52,926 bases of DNA from Nocardioides sp. (lineage in GTDB: Bacteria > Actinomycetota > Actinomycetes > Propionibacteriales > Nocardioidaceae). Positions 1 to 10,100 of this stretch are shown here, piece by piece. Where the stretch lies: positions 1 to 52,926 of the forward strand of contig NZ_JAOPXV010000166.1 in the NCBI RefSeq assembly GCF_025964975.1, written 5' to 3'. The notes beneath the pieces are model-generated. The model saw only the letters and a program-made list of their open reading frames with translations. It had not been told where the DNA came from and did not search any database. A program made the position numbers and the translations under genes. Each line of letters starts with the position of its first letter. Position 1 is the stretch's first letter.

Positions 1-1
1 C

Positions 2-296
2 ATTCCCAACCACGGATTCACCCAGATCGTCACTGCCGTCTGCGGAGCCGGCGAGGTGGTCACCGGCGTCACCTACGGTCGCCTCGGATCGGACATGTCC
101 ATCGGCGGCAGCCAGCCGTTGGACAACGGGAGTGCGCCCACGGGACCCGACGGTTGGCAGGTGGCAGTCTCCCAACACCGGGAACATCTCGAGGGAGATG
201 CGGTTGATCATCTTCTGCGCCACCGTCAGTCCGCAGGGACCCACGGGCGCCACGGGGGCCACCGGCTCGACCGGACCGAGCGGACCGACCGGCTGA
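2..296 (+). pseudogene. Frameshifted 3' end of a collagen-like (Gly-X-Y tail) protein gene, cut by the left edge
   Basis: Reading from base 2 gives a protein-like segment (IPNHGFTQIVTAVCGAGEVV ... PTGPDGWQVAVS) that loses sense after base 170. From base 174, one frame on, the sense resumes as NTGNISREMRLIIFCATV and ends in the Gly-X-Y tail PTGATGATGSTGPSGPTG with TGA at 294-296. Removing one C from the CCC at 171-173 joins the two halves without a gap. Either the gene carries a one-base insertion or this is a sequencing error. The tail resembles collagen-like proteins of actinobacteria; the function is unknown. It ends four bases before the convergent glycosyltransferase gene. The 5' end lies outside the window. 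Confidence 0.6.
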
Positions 297-300
297 CGAT

Positions 301-1386
301 CTACGCCAAGGTCTTCTCGCGGCAGAACGCCACGTTGGCGCGGAGCCGCTCGTCGTCAGGGTGCACGGCGAGGGCGCGCTCGGCGGCGTCCAGCCCTTCG
401 GCGTACGCCCCGGTCCAGTAGCAGCTGACCGCGAGCTCGTCCCAGGCTCGCCAGGAGTACGTCGACTCGTCGACGAAGAGCGCTGAGCGGCCGGGGTGCG
501 GTGTCGACGTGGCCGGTGTCGCGAACAGTCGCGCGACCGCATGCAGCTCTCGCTCCCGGTGGAAGCGGGCCAGCTCGACCAGGGGCTCCGCGCGCGAGGG
601 CAGGGCGGCGTACGCAGTGAGGTAGGCCGCGACCACTTCAGCATCGGGCCGGGCGAGTCGTTCCGAGATGACCGCGGCCTGGAAGCGCGCGTACCACCGC
701 TCCTGGTCCCAGCCGTTGGCGTTGTCGCTGCGCGTCCGGTACGCCGCCAGCGCGCGCTCCAGCTCGCCCGCGTCGCGCCACGACTGCGCGAGGTAGAACT
801 GCGTCCGCGGGTCGTCAGGCGTCCGGGCGAGCGCCCCTTCCAGGAGCGCAGCGTCCTTGCGGTACTTGTCCGGATCCAGCGAGCGTGCGCCCGCACGCTC
901 CTCGTGCACGCTCGGTACGTCGAGGGAGCCGACGTCTGCTCCGGGCAGGGCGAGGTGCTCGTGCACCACGCCCTGCCAGCGCCAGGGTCGGTCCAGCCGG
1001 GTCAGGCGGAGCACGGAGTAGCTCGTGGCGCCGAAGTGGTTGGTGACGTGGTATCCGTCCAGGGTGAGGTCGGGACGCTCGTCGGGGACCGAGGTGAACT
1101 GGTCGTCCGCATCGATCCACAGGGCGTAGCTGTCCGCACTCCGCGCCGGGAAGGCAGCCGCCAGCTCCAAGGACTCCTGGCGGTTGTGACCGAAGTCGAC
1201 CCAGGGTCGTTCGTGCAGCTCGCCGGGCACCCCGTCCAGGACCCGGCGCACCACGTCCTGGGTCCCATCGATCGACCCCGTGTCGACGATGACCCACCAG
1301 TCGACGAACGGGAGCGCGCTGCGCAGGCAGCGCTCGATGATGTGCGCCTCGTCCTTGACGATCATGTAGAGACCGATCTCGCTCAC
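301..1386 (-). CDS. Family 2 glycosyltransferase with C-terminal TPR-like region
   Basis: 361 residues. The N-terminus (IGLYMIVKDEAHIIERCL, then WWVIVDTGSIDGT at about residues 30-42) is the nucleotide-sugar-binding half of a GT-A fold, and the DADD at residues 92-95 is the metal-binding DxD motif. From about residue 185 the protein is alpha-helical with TPR-like repeats (TQFYLAQSWRDAGELERALA; AYAEGLDAAERALAVHPDD). Sugar donor and acceptor cannot be told from sequence. The start is GTG at 1384-1386, which overlaps the upstream TGA (1383-1385) as GTGA, so translation is probably coupled to the ACT-domain gene. The protein probably acts in the cytoplasm on a glycan or glycopeptide precursor. 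Confidence 0.8.
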   Translation of the reverse strand: MSEIGLYMIVKDEAHIIERCLRSALPFVDWWVIVDTGSIDGTQDVVRRVLDGVPGELHERPWVDFGHNRQESLELAAAFPARSADSYALWIDADDQFTSVPDERPDLTLDGYHVTNHFGATSYSVLRLTRLDRPWRWQGVVHEHLALPGADVGSLDVPSVHEERAGARSLDPDKYRKDAALLEGALARTPDDPRTQFYLAQSWRDAGELERALAAYRTRSDNANGWDQERWYARFQAAVISERLARPDAEVVAAYLTAYAALPSRAEPLVELARFHRERELHAVARLFATPATSTPHPGRSALFVDESTYSWRAWDELAVSCYWTGAYAEGLDAAERALAVHPDDERLRANVAFCREKTLA

Positions 1387-2000
1387 GCCTCTGGCACAGC
1401 CTCCGCGCGATGGATCGTGCGCGCCAGCCCGAGCAGGTGCCCCACCCTGGCCAGCTCCGAGTCCAGGAACTCCGGGCCACCCTGGCGACCCAGCACGATG
1501 ACGTCGCCGTCCAGGGGAGCTCCGCAGAGCACCGTGTCCTCGAGGTCGGGCAGGCGCGAGGGGCGGTCGAGCTCGGCCCAGGACACCGCGGCTGGTGCGG
1601 CCTCGGTGCGCCGGACCAGGTGACCGTCCGGGCGCACCCTAGCCGCCCAGTCCACGCGGAAGGTCACGGGCAGCAGGTCCACGACTCGTTCGAGCGCTTC
1701 GCCGGGGTGGAGGGTCAGCTCCTCGACCACCTCGAGATCCAGGAACAGGTTGCCCGCCGCGGCGTACCTGCTGATCCACAACACCTCGACGCCCTCGACG
1801 GCGTTGCACGCCGAGACGATCGAGTCGGGCATCACGCCGGGCCCCATCTCGAGCAGGACGTCATCGACCGCGGCGCCGTTCGGTAGCTTCTCGACAACCT
1901 CGATGGCCGCGATGTCGCCACCCGCCTGGCCGATGGCTCCGGCAACGCGTCCCAGCGATCCGGGGACGTCGGGCAGCGAGAGGCGAAGCAGGAAGGACAT
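1383..2000 (-). CDS. ACT-domain amino-acid-binding protein
   Basis: 205 residues. The first 75 or so form an ACT domain: LLRLSLPDVPGSLGRVAGAI is the beta-strand/Gly-containing turn/helix that binds small ligands, usually amino acids. The rest (about 80-205) has no domain I can name; it may be GAF-like and regulatory (LCGAPLDGDVIVLGRQGG). There is no catalytic domain, so a sensing or allosteric role is inferred. No Shine-Dalgarno sequence precedes the ATG. Instead a TAGCCT box lies six bases upstream on the coding strand (2007-2012), which suggests a leaderless transcript. It lies 65 bp downstream of recD on the same strand and overlaps the glycosyltransferase start. Confidence 0.75.
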   Translation of the reverse strand: MSFLLRLSLPDVPGSLGRVAGAIGQAGGDIAAIEVVEKLPNGAAVDDVLLEMGPGVMPDSIVSACNAVEGVEVLWISRYAAAGNLFLDLEVVEELTLHPGEALERVVDLLPVTFRVDWAARVRPDGHLVRRTEAAPAAVSWAELDRPSRLPDLEDTVLCGAPLDGDVIVLGRQGGPEFLDSELARVGHLLGLARTIHRAEAVPEA

Positions 2001-2006
2001 GCCGAG

Positions 2007-2012
2007 AGGCTA
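2007..2012 (-). promoter_or_regulatory. Candidate -10 box for a leaderless transcript of the ACT-domain gene
   Basis: On the minus strand TAGCCT (TANNNT type) is followed by six bases and then the ATG at 2000. There is no purine-rich ribosome site, so transcription may begin at the start codon. No convincing -35 hexamer is seen. Confidence 0.35.
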
Positions 2013-2065
2013 GCCCGGCGATGTTGCGCCGAGGTTGCCGACGTCGCCGTTGGACGGACGCACGC

Positions 2066-3817
2066 TCAGCCGTCGGCCAGCCGCGCCCGCAGCCCGCTGG
2101 CTCGTTGCGCCTGGCGGCCGATCGCTGCGCGCACCGCTGCTTCGGGTCCGACGATGCGGACCCTGGTCCGCGCCCGGGTGACGGCCGTGTAGAACAGCTC
2201 GCGGGTGAGGAGGCGGGAGTCCTCGTCGGGCAGGAGAACGGTCACGACGTCGGCCTGGCTGCCCTGGCTCTTGTGGATCGTCATCACGTGCATGGTCTCC
2301 ACGTCGCCGAGACGAGACGGGGCCAGGCTCAGCGGACCCTCACCGGTGGCGACGACCACCCTCCGCCCGGCACGAGTGTCGACCACGACGCCCGTGTCGC
2401 CGTTGTAGACGCCGAGGGCGTAGTCGTTGGCGGTGACCAGGACCGGACGGCCGAGGTAGGCGGACTCGTAGAGGGGGTCGCCCGTCTCCTGTGTCAGCCA
2501 CTGCTCCACGCGCCGGTTCCAGTGCCGGACACCGAAGGGGCCGTCGCGGTGGGCACACAGCAGCCGGTGCCGGTCGAGTGCGGCCAGGGCCTTGGCGGCG
2601 TTGCCCGTGGCCGCTGCATCGCGCACGGCCAGTGCCGAGGGCAGTGCGGTCGCGCGGATGGCGGAGGCAGGGTCCTGGTCCCTCACCCACTCGACCGCGC
2701 TGTGGCCGGCGCTCAGCACGGAGATCACCGCGTCCGCATCTCCGACCCGCAGTGCCTCCGCGAGCGCACCGATCTCGGCGCCGTAGCGATGCGCGGTTGT
2801 CAACGCCACGACCGGGCTGTCAGCCCGGCCGTCGAAGCCGTGCACGATGTCGGCCAGCACAGCGCCGGCATCGACCGAGGACAGCTGGGCGGGGTCGCCC
2901 ACGAACACCAACCGGGAGTCCGGTCGGACCGCTTCCAACAGTCGCGCCATCATCGTCAGCGACACCATCGAGGTCTCGTCGACGACCACGACATCGTGCG
3001 GCAGCCTGTTGCCGCGGTGGTGGCGGAACCGGGTCCGGTTGCCCGGACGGGTCCGGAGCAATCGGTGCAACGTCATGGCACTCGTTCCCGCCAGCCGGTC
3101 GCGGTCGCGCTCGCTGAAGCCCTTGGCCGAGTCGCGGACGGCCTGCTCGAGCCGGGCTGCCGCCTTGCCGGTGGGAGCCGCCATCGCGATGCGGAGGTGG
3201 TGCCCCTGGGCCTCGGCCTGCTCGTGCAGGGCCACGAGCAGTCCAGCAACGGCGGTCGTCTTGCCGGTGCCGGGACCGCCGGTGATCACGGTCGTCCACC
3301 GACCAGCCGCGTGGGTGCAGGCCGCGCGCTGCTCGTCGAAGCCGGGGTCGGCGAACACCCGCGCCAGCGAGGCAGCCAGCAGTGAGGGGTCGAAGGGCGG
3401 TGTCGAGGCGGCGCGGGCAGTCAGGTCGTCGAGGACCTGCGTCTCCTGCTCGTGGTAGCGGTCGAGGTAGAGCAGGCCGTGCTCCCAGTGCAGAACGCCG
3501 AGCGCCAGCAGTGGACTGCGCCCGACCGCCGCCGCCCATTCGGCGGGTTCGGGCCACGGCAGATCGACGTCGGTCAGCAGACTGCCGACCTCGGCGAGCT
3601 CGAGGCACACCGACCCGTGGCGCACAGCCCGTGACGTGAGGGCGATGGCGAGCAGCACGTCCGGATCCTGCTCGTTGCCGAGCCGGCCGAGCGCGGTGGC
3701 GATGTGGATGTCAGCGGCCGTAACGACGCCGGCTGTGTTGAACGCCGCCAGCGTCGGCGGTGCAGTCAGGGCGAGGTCGCGGTCGTGCTCGTCCACCGGC
3801 TCGAAGAGCTCACTCAT
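2066..3817 (-). CDS. recD: Exodeoxyribonuclease V alpha subunit, helicase RecD
   Basis: 583 residues. A superfamily 1B DNA helicase, the 5'-3' motor of the RecBCD enzyme that processes double-strand ends. Seen in order: Walker A GGPGTGKTTAV at about residue 170-180, motif II VVDETSMVS, motif III FVGDPAQLSSVDAGAVLADI, and C-terminal motifs MTIHKSQGSQADVV and ELFYTAVTRARTRV. The N-terminal 150 residues match the RecD region that contacts RecB. The ATG at 3815-3817 overlaps the recB stop by eight bases (ATGAGTGA), so RecD synthesis is probably coupled to RecB. A longer in-frame extension to 3997 exists but lies wholly inside recB and has no RecD-like sequence. Confidence 0.95.
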   Translation of the reverse strand: MSELFEPVDEHDRDLALTAPPTLAAFNTAGVVTAADIHIATALGRLGNEQDPDVLLAIALTSRAVRHGSVCLELAEVGSLLTDVDLPWPEPAEWAAAVGRSPLLALGVLHWEHGLLYLDRYHEQETQVLDDLTARAASTPPFDPSLLAASLARVFADPGFDEQRAACTHAAGRWTTVITGGPGTGKTTAVAGLLVALHEQAEAQGHHLRIAMAAPTGKAAARLEQAVRDSAKGFSERDRDRLAGTSAMTLHRLLRTRPGNRTRFRHHRGNRLPHDVVVVDETSMVSLTMMARLLEAVRPDSRLVFVGDPAQLSSVDAGAVLADIVHGFDGRADSPVVALTTAHRYGAEIGALAEALRVGDADAVISVLSAGHSAVEWVRDQDPASAIRATALPSALAVRDAAATGNAAKALAALDRHRLLCAHRDGPFGVRHWNRRVEQWLTQETGDPLYESAYLGRPVLVTANDYALGVYNGDTGVVVDTRAGRRVVVATGEGPLSLAPSRLGDVETMHVMTIHKSQGSQADVVTVLLPDEDSRLLTRELFYTAVTRARTRVRIVGPEAAVRAAIGRQAQRASGLRARLADG

Positions 3818-6800
3818 CGGCAGAGCCCGATCGCACGACCGCGCCGTCGAGCAGCGCCGAGAGAGCCTCGACAAGCGGGACCGGCGGCCGCCACGCGAAG
3901 ACGCCGCACGGGGCATCCGCGACACGGGGAGTGTCCGGTCCGCACATGCCCCGAAGGTAGAGGTAGAGCACGCCGCCCAGGTGGCGCGACGGGTCATAGC
4001 CGGGCAGCCGCCAGCGCAGGAACCGGTGCAGCACGACGGTGTAGAGGAGTGCCTGCAGCGGATAGTCGGAGTGGGCCATCGCCTCGTCGAGCATCGCCGG
4101 CCGGTAGTCGTGCGCTGTCAGCGGAGCATCGAGCGGACCGAGCCAGTTGGTCTTGTAGTCGACGGTCAGGAAGCGGGGCGACCCCTCGACGTCGACGCGC
4201 AGCACCACGTCGATGGAGCCGGTGAGATATCCCAGCAGCGGCTGACCGGCCAGGTCCGGGTCGTGCTCCAGGGTGGACGCATAGGACAGGACCGGGTCGC
4301 CGTCGGGCAGGTGTCGCCGGAGCAGCGGCGCGAGGTCGCCGAGGGTCACGCGGCTCGCGGGGTATGTCGCGTCGTCCCCGCCGGCGAGCGGGAGCTCGAA
4401 GTCCAGCTCGCGCAACCGGTCGGCCAGTCGGAGGCCGAGCAGCGTCTGCTCCCCGGCGAGTGGTCCGAGGGGGCTCGAGCACACAGCCACCAGCGCGTCG
4501 GCCAGGGCATCGTTGTCGAGCTCGACGGGCCACCAGACCTGCTGCTCTCGGATGTGGGTGAGCAGTTCGGCGCGGAAGTCGGGGGCCGCGGGGTCAGCGT
4601 GCTCCAGCACCGCGTGGACGAGCGAGCCGAAGGTCGCACCGACCGGCAGGTCAGCCATCGGCGAGGGAACCGCCGCGGCTGCCAGCTCCTCGTCGGCAGG
4701 TGCCTCGCCGGGCTCGTCGATCCCTTCTCGGCCCACCAGCACGAGGGCGGCATCCTCTTCGGGCCGATCCTCTGGTTCGGACAGTGACTCCACGATGCCC
4801 GCCTCGGGGTTCGCATGGCCGGCCGTCGACGCAGCGGACAGCGACGAGTAGGACGTGCGTCGCCAGGTCGTGTCGACCTCGCGGGTGAAGGTGCGAGCCG
4901 CCAGGACGTCGGAGGAGACCGGCAGGGGAGTCGGATCGGGCGCGACCAGCTCCGCCAGCTCGCTGACCGGCCCGCCGGCGTCTCGCCACGCGCCGAGGAT
5001 CGTGGGCAGACGGTCCTCACTGACGACTGCCTGCTCGTCGGGCACGACGGCGGCGCCGGGACGACGACCGAAGAGCATGCGGTGCAACGGGGAGGCCGGG
5101 GTGTTGAGGTCTGCGGCGGCGTACCAGACGACGACCTGTGACTGGGCGCGGGTGAGCGCGACGTAGAGCAGGCGGAGCGACTCGCCGGCGTCCTCGCGGC
5201 GGTGGCGGGCCACGGCGTCGCGGTGGAACGGGCTGGGACCGCCGACGTCGCGGCATCGGCGACCCGCGTCGTCATGGAACAGCGGGATGTCGGGGTCCTT
5301 GCCGACATATTTGTCCCACAGCGTCGGCAGGTAGACGACGGGATATTGCAGGCCCTTGCTGCCGTGGATGGTGACCAGCTGCACGGCAGCGGCGTCCGAG
5401 TCGAGCCGGCGGGTGCGTTCGGAGGCGACCTCGAGCTTCTCGTCGTCCACCTGCTCGCGCAGCCAACCGAGGACCCCCACGATGCCGAGGCGGTCCTCGA
5501 CGCTGACTCGGTGGAGGGCCTCACCGATGTGACGCAGGTCGGTCAGGGTGCGCTCGCCGCCGGCCCTGCTCAGCACTCGTGCCGTCAGGCCCGCCACCAC
5601 GGTCACCTCGAGCACAGCAGCGACACCGCGGGTCGTGAAGACGTCGGTCAGCGTCCGCACACGGTCGGCCAGCAGGTCGGTCAGCTCGTCGCCGCCGGCG
5701 TCGAGCTCGGCAGCTGAACAGCCGAAGAACGACGTCAGCGCGGCTGCTCGCACCCGGTCCGATCGATGCGGCTGCTCGAGTGCCTCGAGCAGGACCAGCC
5801 ACTCACCGGCAGCGGGTGTGTGGAAGACGGAGCCGCCGGCGTTGACCACTGAAGGGACGCCCACGGACGCCAGCGCCACGTGCACTGCCTCGAGGTCACT
5901 GCGCTTCGCCGCCAGGACGGCGATGTCGCCCGGCACCAACGCGCGACCCTCGAACGTCGCGCCGCTCTGGATGAGCCGCTTGATCTGGTGGGCGGTGTCC
6001 GTGACGGCGTGCTCCCGCCACAGCGCGACCGCCGGCCTCGACCGCGGCCCCTTCCCCAGCTCGGCACGACGGACGACGCGCAGCCGGAAGGGCTCCCCGG
6101 CCCCGACCAGTCGTGAGTGCCGCTCGTGCGCGACGACGGGGTGGACGACGATGCGCGGGTCGCCCAGGGTCGCCCCCTCCAGCACCGCCTGGACGGACTC
6201 GAGCAGCGGCCGGTCCGCGCGCCAGTTGACGCCCAGCGTCTGGGTCGTCCCCGCGATCCTGGCTGCCTCGAGGTAGGTGACGATGTCACCGCCGCGGAAG
6301 GCATAGATGGCCTGCTTGGGATCACCGATCAAGACCATCGTGGCCGACTCCGCGAAGGCCCGCCGGAAGACCTGCCACTGGACGGGGTCGGTGTCCTGGA
6401 ACTCGTCGATGAGCACGAACTTCCAGCGGCGCTGCATGCGCGCCCGAGCCGCGGCGGAAGGCTGTTCGAGGGCGTCCGCGAGCTGGCTCAGCAGGTCGTC
6501 GTAGCTCAGCACCCCGAGCCGCCGCTTGCGCCGCTCGACCTCCTCCAGGACGGCGGTGGCGAACCGGACCCTCATGGCCGCGGCGGAGTCGGGGCCCTCG
6601 GTCAGCACCGCCAGCGGCTCAATCACGGCGCGCGGGTCGCCCACCACGGTGTGGGCCAGCGCGAGTGCCTGGTTGCGGCTCCAGGTCGGCGCCTGCTCGT
6701 GGCCGAACCGTGCGAGGTAGAGGTCGTCGACGACCTCGGTCGTGAGCTGCTCCAGATCCTCCACCAGCGTGGCGCTCGAGTCGGTGTCCCCGGCCACGCC

Positions 6801-7196
6801 CAGGCTGCGCAGCACCAGCTGGCAGAACTGGTGGATGGTCGCGATCGTCGCTGCATCGAAGGAGACCAGGGCTGCAGTGACGCGCTCCAACCGCGCCTCT
6901 ATCGTGGGCGGGTCGCCGTCGAGCAGCCAGTCGTGGAGCCGGTTGGCCGGGTCGCGGTGGGCCGGATCGGCCAGCACACGGACGGCCTCGTCGAGCTGGC
7001 TACGGACACGCTCCCGCAACTCCTGGCTCGCCGCCCGGGTGAAGGTCACGACCAGCATCTCCTCCAGTGCGACCAGCCCCGCGGCCACGTGCTTGGTCAC
7101 CAGGGCAGCGATCGTCCAGGTCTTGCCCGTCCCCGCGCTGGCCTCGAGCAGCGTGACGCCGGGCTCGAGGTCGCGGGCGATGTCGAAGGTCTCCAT
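3810..7196 (-). CDS. recB: Exodeoxyribonuclease V beta subunit, helicase-nuclease RecB
   Basis: 1128 residues. A UvrD-type 3'-5' helicase with a C-terminal RecB-family nuclease. Walker A is ASAGTGKT at residues 19-26. Motif II is DEFQDTDPVQW, followed by VLIGDPKQAIYAFRGGDIV, GSKGLQYPVVYLPTLWDK and LRLLYVALTRAQSQVVVWY. The nuclease carries the DYK motif at residues 1013-1015, needed for metal-dependent cleavage. The length is typical of RecB. The start ATG (7194-7196) shares one base with the recC TGA (TGATG), so the chains are translated in series. Together with recC and recD this forms a heterotrimer that resects double-strand ends for RecA loading and degrades unprotected linear DNA. Confidence 0.95.
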   Translation of the reverse strand: METFDIARDLEPGVTLLEASAGTGKTWTIAALVTKHVAAGLVALEEMLVVTFTRAASQELRERVRSQLDEAVRVLADPAHRDPANRLHDWLLDGDPPTIEARLERVTAALVSFDAATIATIHQFCQLVLRSLGVAGDTDSSATLVEDLEQLTTEVVDDLYLARFGHEQAPTWSRNQALALAHTVVGDPRAVIEPLAVLTEGPDSAAAMRVRFATAVLEEVERRKRRLGVLSYDDLLSQLADALEQPSAAARARMQRRWKFVLIDEFQDTDPVQWQVFRRAFAESATMVLIGDPKQAIYAFRGGDIVTYLEAARIAGTTQTLGVNWRADRPLLESVQAVLEGATLGDPRIVVHPVVAHERHSRLVGAGEPFRLRVVRRAELGKGPRSRPAVALWREHAVTDTAHQIKRLIQSGATFEGRALVPGDIAVLAAKRSDLEAVHVALASVGVPSVVNAGGSVFHTPAAGEWLVLLEALEQPHRSDRVRAAALTSFFGCSAAELDAGGDELTDLLADRVRTLTDVFTTRGVAAVLEVTVVAGLTARVLSRAGGERTLTDLRHIGEALHRVSVEDRLGIVGVLGWLREQVDDEKLEVASERTRRLDSDAAAVQLVTIHGSKGLQYPVVYLPTLWDKYVGKDPDIPLFHDDAGRRCRDVGGPSPFHRDAVARHRREDAGESLRLLYVALTRAQSQVVVWYAAADLNTPASPLHRMLFGRRPGAAVVPDEQAVVSEDRLPTILGAWRDAGGPVSELAELVAPDPTPLPVSSDVLAARTFTREVDTTWRRTSYSSLSAASTAGHANPEAGIVESLSEPEDRPEEDAALVLVGREGIDEPGEAPADEELAAAAVPSPMADLPVGATFGSLVHAVLEHADPAAPDFRAELLTHIREQQVWWPVELDNDALADALVAVCSSPLGPLAGEQTLLGLRLADRLRELDFELPLAGGDDATYPASRVTLGDLAPLLRRHLPDGDPVLSYASTLEHDPDLAGQPLLGYLTGSIDVVLRVDVEGSPRFLTVDYKTNWLGPLDAPLTAHDYRPAMLDEAMAHSDYPLQALLYTVVLHRFLRWRLPGYDPSRHLGGVLYLYLRGMCGPDTPRVADAPCGVFAWRPPVPLVEALSALLDGAVVRSGSADE

Positions 7197-10100
7197 CACA
7201 GCCCCCGGATCTGTTCGGCGCCCGGGGAGTCGGGCGAGCCGATCAGTGGACCCCACAGTCGGGCCGCGTAGTGGCCGAGCCGGTGGGGCGCTGCGCCCGC
7301 TTCGCCCGCGCGCAGGGGTGAGGCCAGCAGCTCGAAGGCGGCGTGCTCGCCGAAGGCACGGACGTGCCATACGTCGGCGTCCTCCTTGGGGAAGCCCGAG
7401 TCGTTGAACCGAGGGGTGACCCACTCGGCTCGCGCCTTCGCGTCGGGGTCGCCGTCGCTGCCCGACTGTGCCCGCCGGAACTCCTCGGCCCAGGCCAACG
7501 ACGTCCTGATCGGCAGGGGCAGTGGCTCGCAGAGCCCCGCTTCGTGGATGGCGACCAGGTCGCGCAGCCAGGCACGCGCGTCGTGCTGGGCCAGTGGCTT
7601 GATCATCGCGACCTGTCCACCGGTGCGGTGCTTGCCGATCGTGTGGGCGGTCCAGTTCTCGTCGGGGCGGCCAGCGGCCAGGGCAAGCGCGTTGATCCAG
7701 GCCGCGAGGCGGTGCTTGGCACCTAGGTTGGAGAAGGACACCCCCACCAGGTTGTTGCCGAAGATGTCGCCGACGGTGCCGCTCACCCGGCGGTCCCCGA
7801 GGTCGATGTCGACGTCCAGGGTGCGCACGGGACCTGTCTGCAGGCTCCGCGCCGCGAGGACGAGCGGCGTCGCCTTCGTCTTGATGGCCTCCAGCACCCC
7901 GTCGCCGAGGGCGCCGGGAGGCAGCTGACCGCTGACCCGGAGTGCCTCGATGACCGCCGCCCCGTCAGCACCACCGAGCACCGCGCTGGCGAGGTGGTCG
8001 CCGATCGCCCACTGCTCCAAGCTGTCGAGGGTGATCGGGATGCCGTCCTTGATCTCGTCGGCGTCGACGGGCTTGGTGATCCGGAGTCGCCGCCGGAGGA
8101 AGCCCTGGACAGGGTGTCGGAAGAAGTCCTGGAGGTCGGCCAGGGCGACGTCGCTGGTCGGGGCGCTGATCGGTGGGAGTACTTCGGGGACCAGCTCTCT
8201 GACCACCGTCCGCTCCCCTCGCGCGGCGGTGGCGCCGGCCAGGGCGGAGCGGTCGAAGGTGAAGGCCTGGGTGCCGCGCAGGCGCCCGGGGACGAGGTTG
8301 GCCTCGTCGAAGGGCTGCAACGGGTGCTGGGTCAGCACGTGCTCGCGCACCGGAGCGGAGGCCGTGCGGTCGAGGGCGTCGAGGAGCTCGCCGAGGGGTA
8401 CGGCGGGTGGTCGCTCGGCCCCGTTGTGCTCGCCGCGTCCGGTGTAGGTGATGACGAGCGTCTCCGTCGTCGCCGCGATGGCGTCGAGCAGGAGCTGGCG
8501 GTCCTCCGAGCGCGGGTCGCGATCGCCGGTGCGTGGGCGGCGAGCCAGCACGTCGTCACCGTCGACCGACGAGTTGCGAGGGAAGACCCCGTCGTCGAGT
8601 CCGACCAGGCAGACCACCCGGTGTGGCACCGAGCGCATGGGCACCATGGTGCAGACCGTCAGGGTGCCCGTGCGGAAGTTGGAGCGCGTCGGCCGGCCGC
8701 GCAGCCGTTGTTGGAGAAGGGCGCGGACGTCGGACTGGCGCAGCACGGTGTCCTGGCCGGCCGCACCGGCGGCGATCCGGGCGAGCTCGCGGTCGAACTG
8801 CGCCACCTGCCAGACGTCTTGCGACGGGGTCACCGTCAGCTGGTGGACTCCTCGGCCCAGCACGCGGGTCCAGTCCAGGACGGTGCGCGCGGCCCCGGCG
8901 CCGACCAGGAAGGTGTGGAGGCGGTCGACGAACTCCGCGAACCGCCCGACCGTCTCGAGGTCGCTGTCACTGACGTCGTCGACCGGGAGCGCGCCGTCCA
9001 CGTGTCGGTGCTCCAGCCCCGACATCGCGGCCCCCAGCAGCAGGCGGCGCACTCCGGACGACCACGTGTTGGCGCCCACGCTGCCCAGCCCGAACGAAGC
9101 GCGGTGGTCTGCGTCGTATCCCCAGCGGATGCCGGACTCCCCGACCCACTGCGCGATCCGCTCGAGCTCGTCGTCGCCGAAGCCGAAGCGCGCGCGTACG
9201 GGTGCCGACGCAGCAAGGTCGAGCACCTGCGTGGCACTCAGGCGACCTCGCACCAGCTCGACGAGCTGCGCCGCCACGGCGAGCAGCGGGTTGGTGGCAC
9301 CGAGAGCGCGGTCTGCCAGCCGGACCCGGAGCCGGTGGGCGGGGTGGCCCGCCCCTTCGCCGGCGATGTCCGCGAGGCCGAACCCGGCGGAGATGAGAGG
9401 GGCGTAGGTCTCGATGTCGGGGCACATCACCAGGATGTCTCGCGGCTCCAGGGTTGGGTCGTCCTGCAGCAGCCCGACCAGCACCTCCCGCAGCACGTCG
9501 ATCTGCCGAGCAGAACCGTGGCAGGCGTGGACCTGCACGGAGGAGTCGCGACCTGTGCGCTGCTGGATGGTCGCTCGGTCGGGCGCGGCGTTGGCCTGCA
9601 GGTCGGACTGGAGCCACCCGAGCAGCGTGTCGGGGTGAGCGGGTGCGGCCCGGGCGTGCTCGCTGTCGATCCCACCCAGCGCGCGCCGGAGCTCGCGCGA
9701 GTCGCGACCCAACGAGCTGAGGAGGGGATGGCCGACGAGGGCGGCAGAGGTGTCGAAGGCGCGAGGCACCGAACCGACGGCTGCGGTGGGCGCCAGCGCC
9801 GTCCACAGGGCGGGCGAGGCCTGGGGCAGCCAGAGGTGGACGTCACGCAGCTCTCCGAGAGCTTTGAGCAGGGAGATCTCGGTCTCCGGCAGTCGCGTGT
9901 GACCGAACAGCGAGAGCCGGGGCGGCAGGTCGAGGTCGGCCCCGCCAGCACGCAGCCGCGCGAGCGTCGCACCATGGCGCACGTCAGGCGGGTCTGGGTC
10001 CATGCGCTCGACCAGGCGCCGCCACAGCTCCGCCTGCCACCGCAGGTCCGGCTCGAGCTCGCCTCCCAGGCCGTCGCTGTCGCGGCCCTCCTGCCAGTCG

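Noticed and set aside
3818-3997. N-terminal extension of recD by 60 codons
   Set aside because: It lies inside recB and reads as Arg/Ser-rich shadow sequence; the ATG at 3817 gives the normal RecD N-terminus and the overlap typical of this operon.
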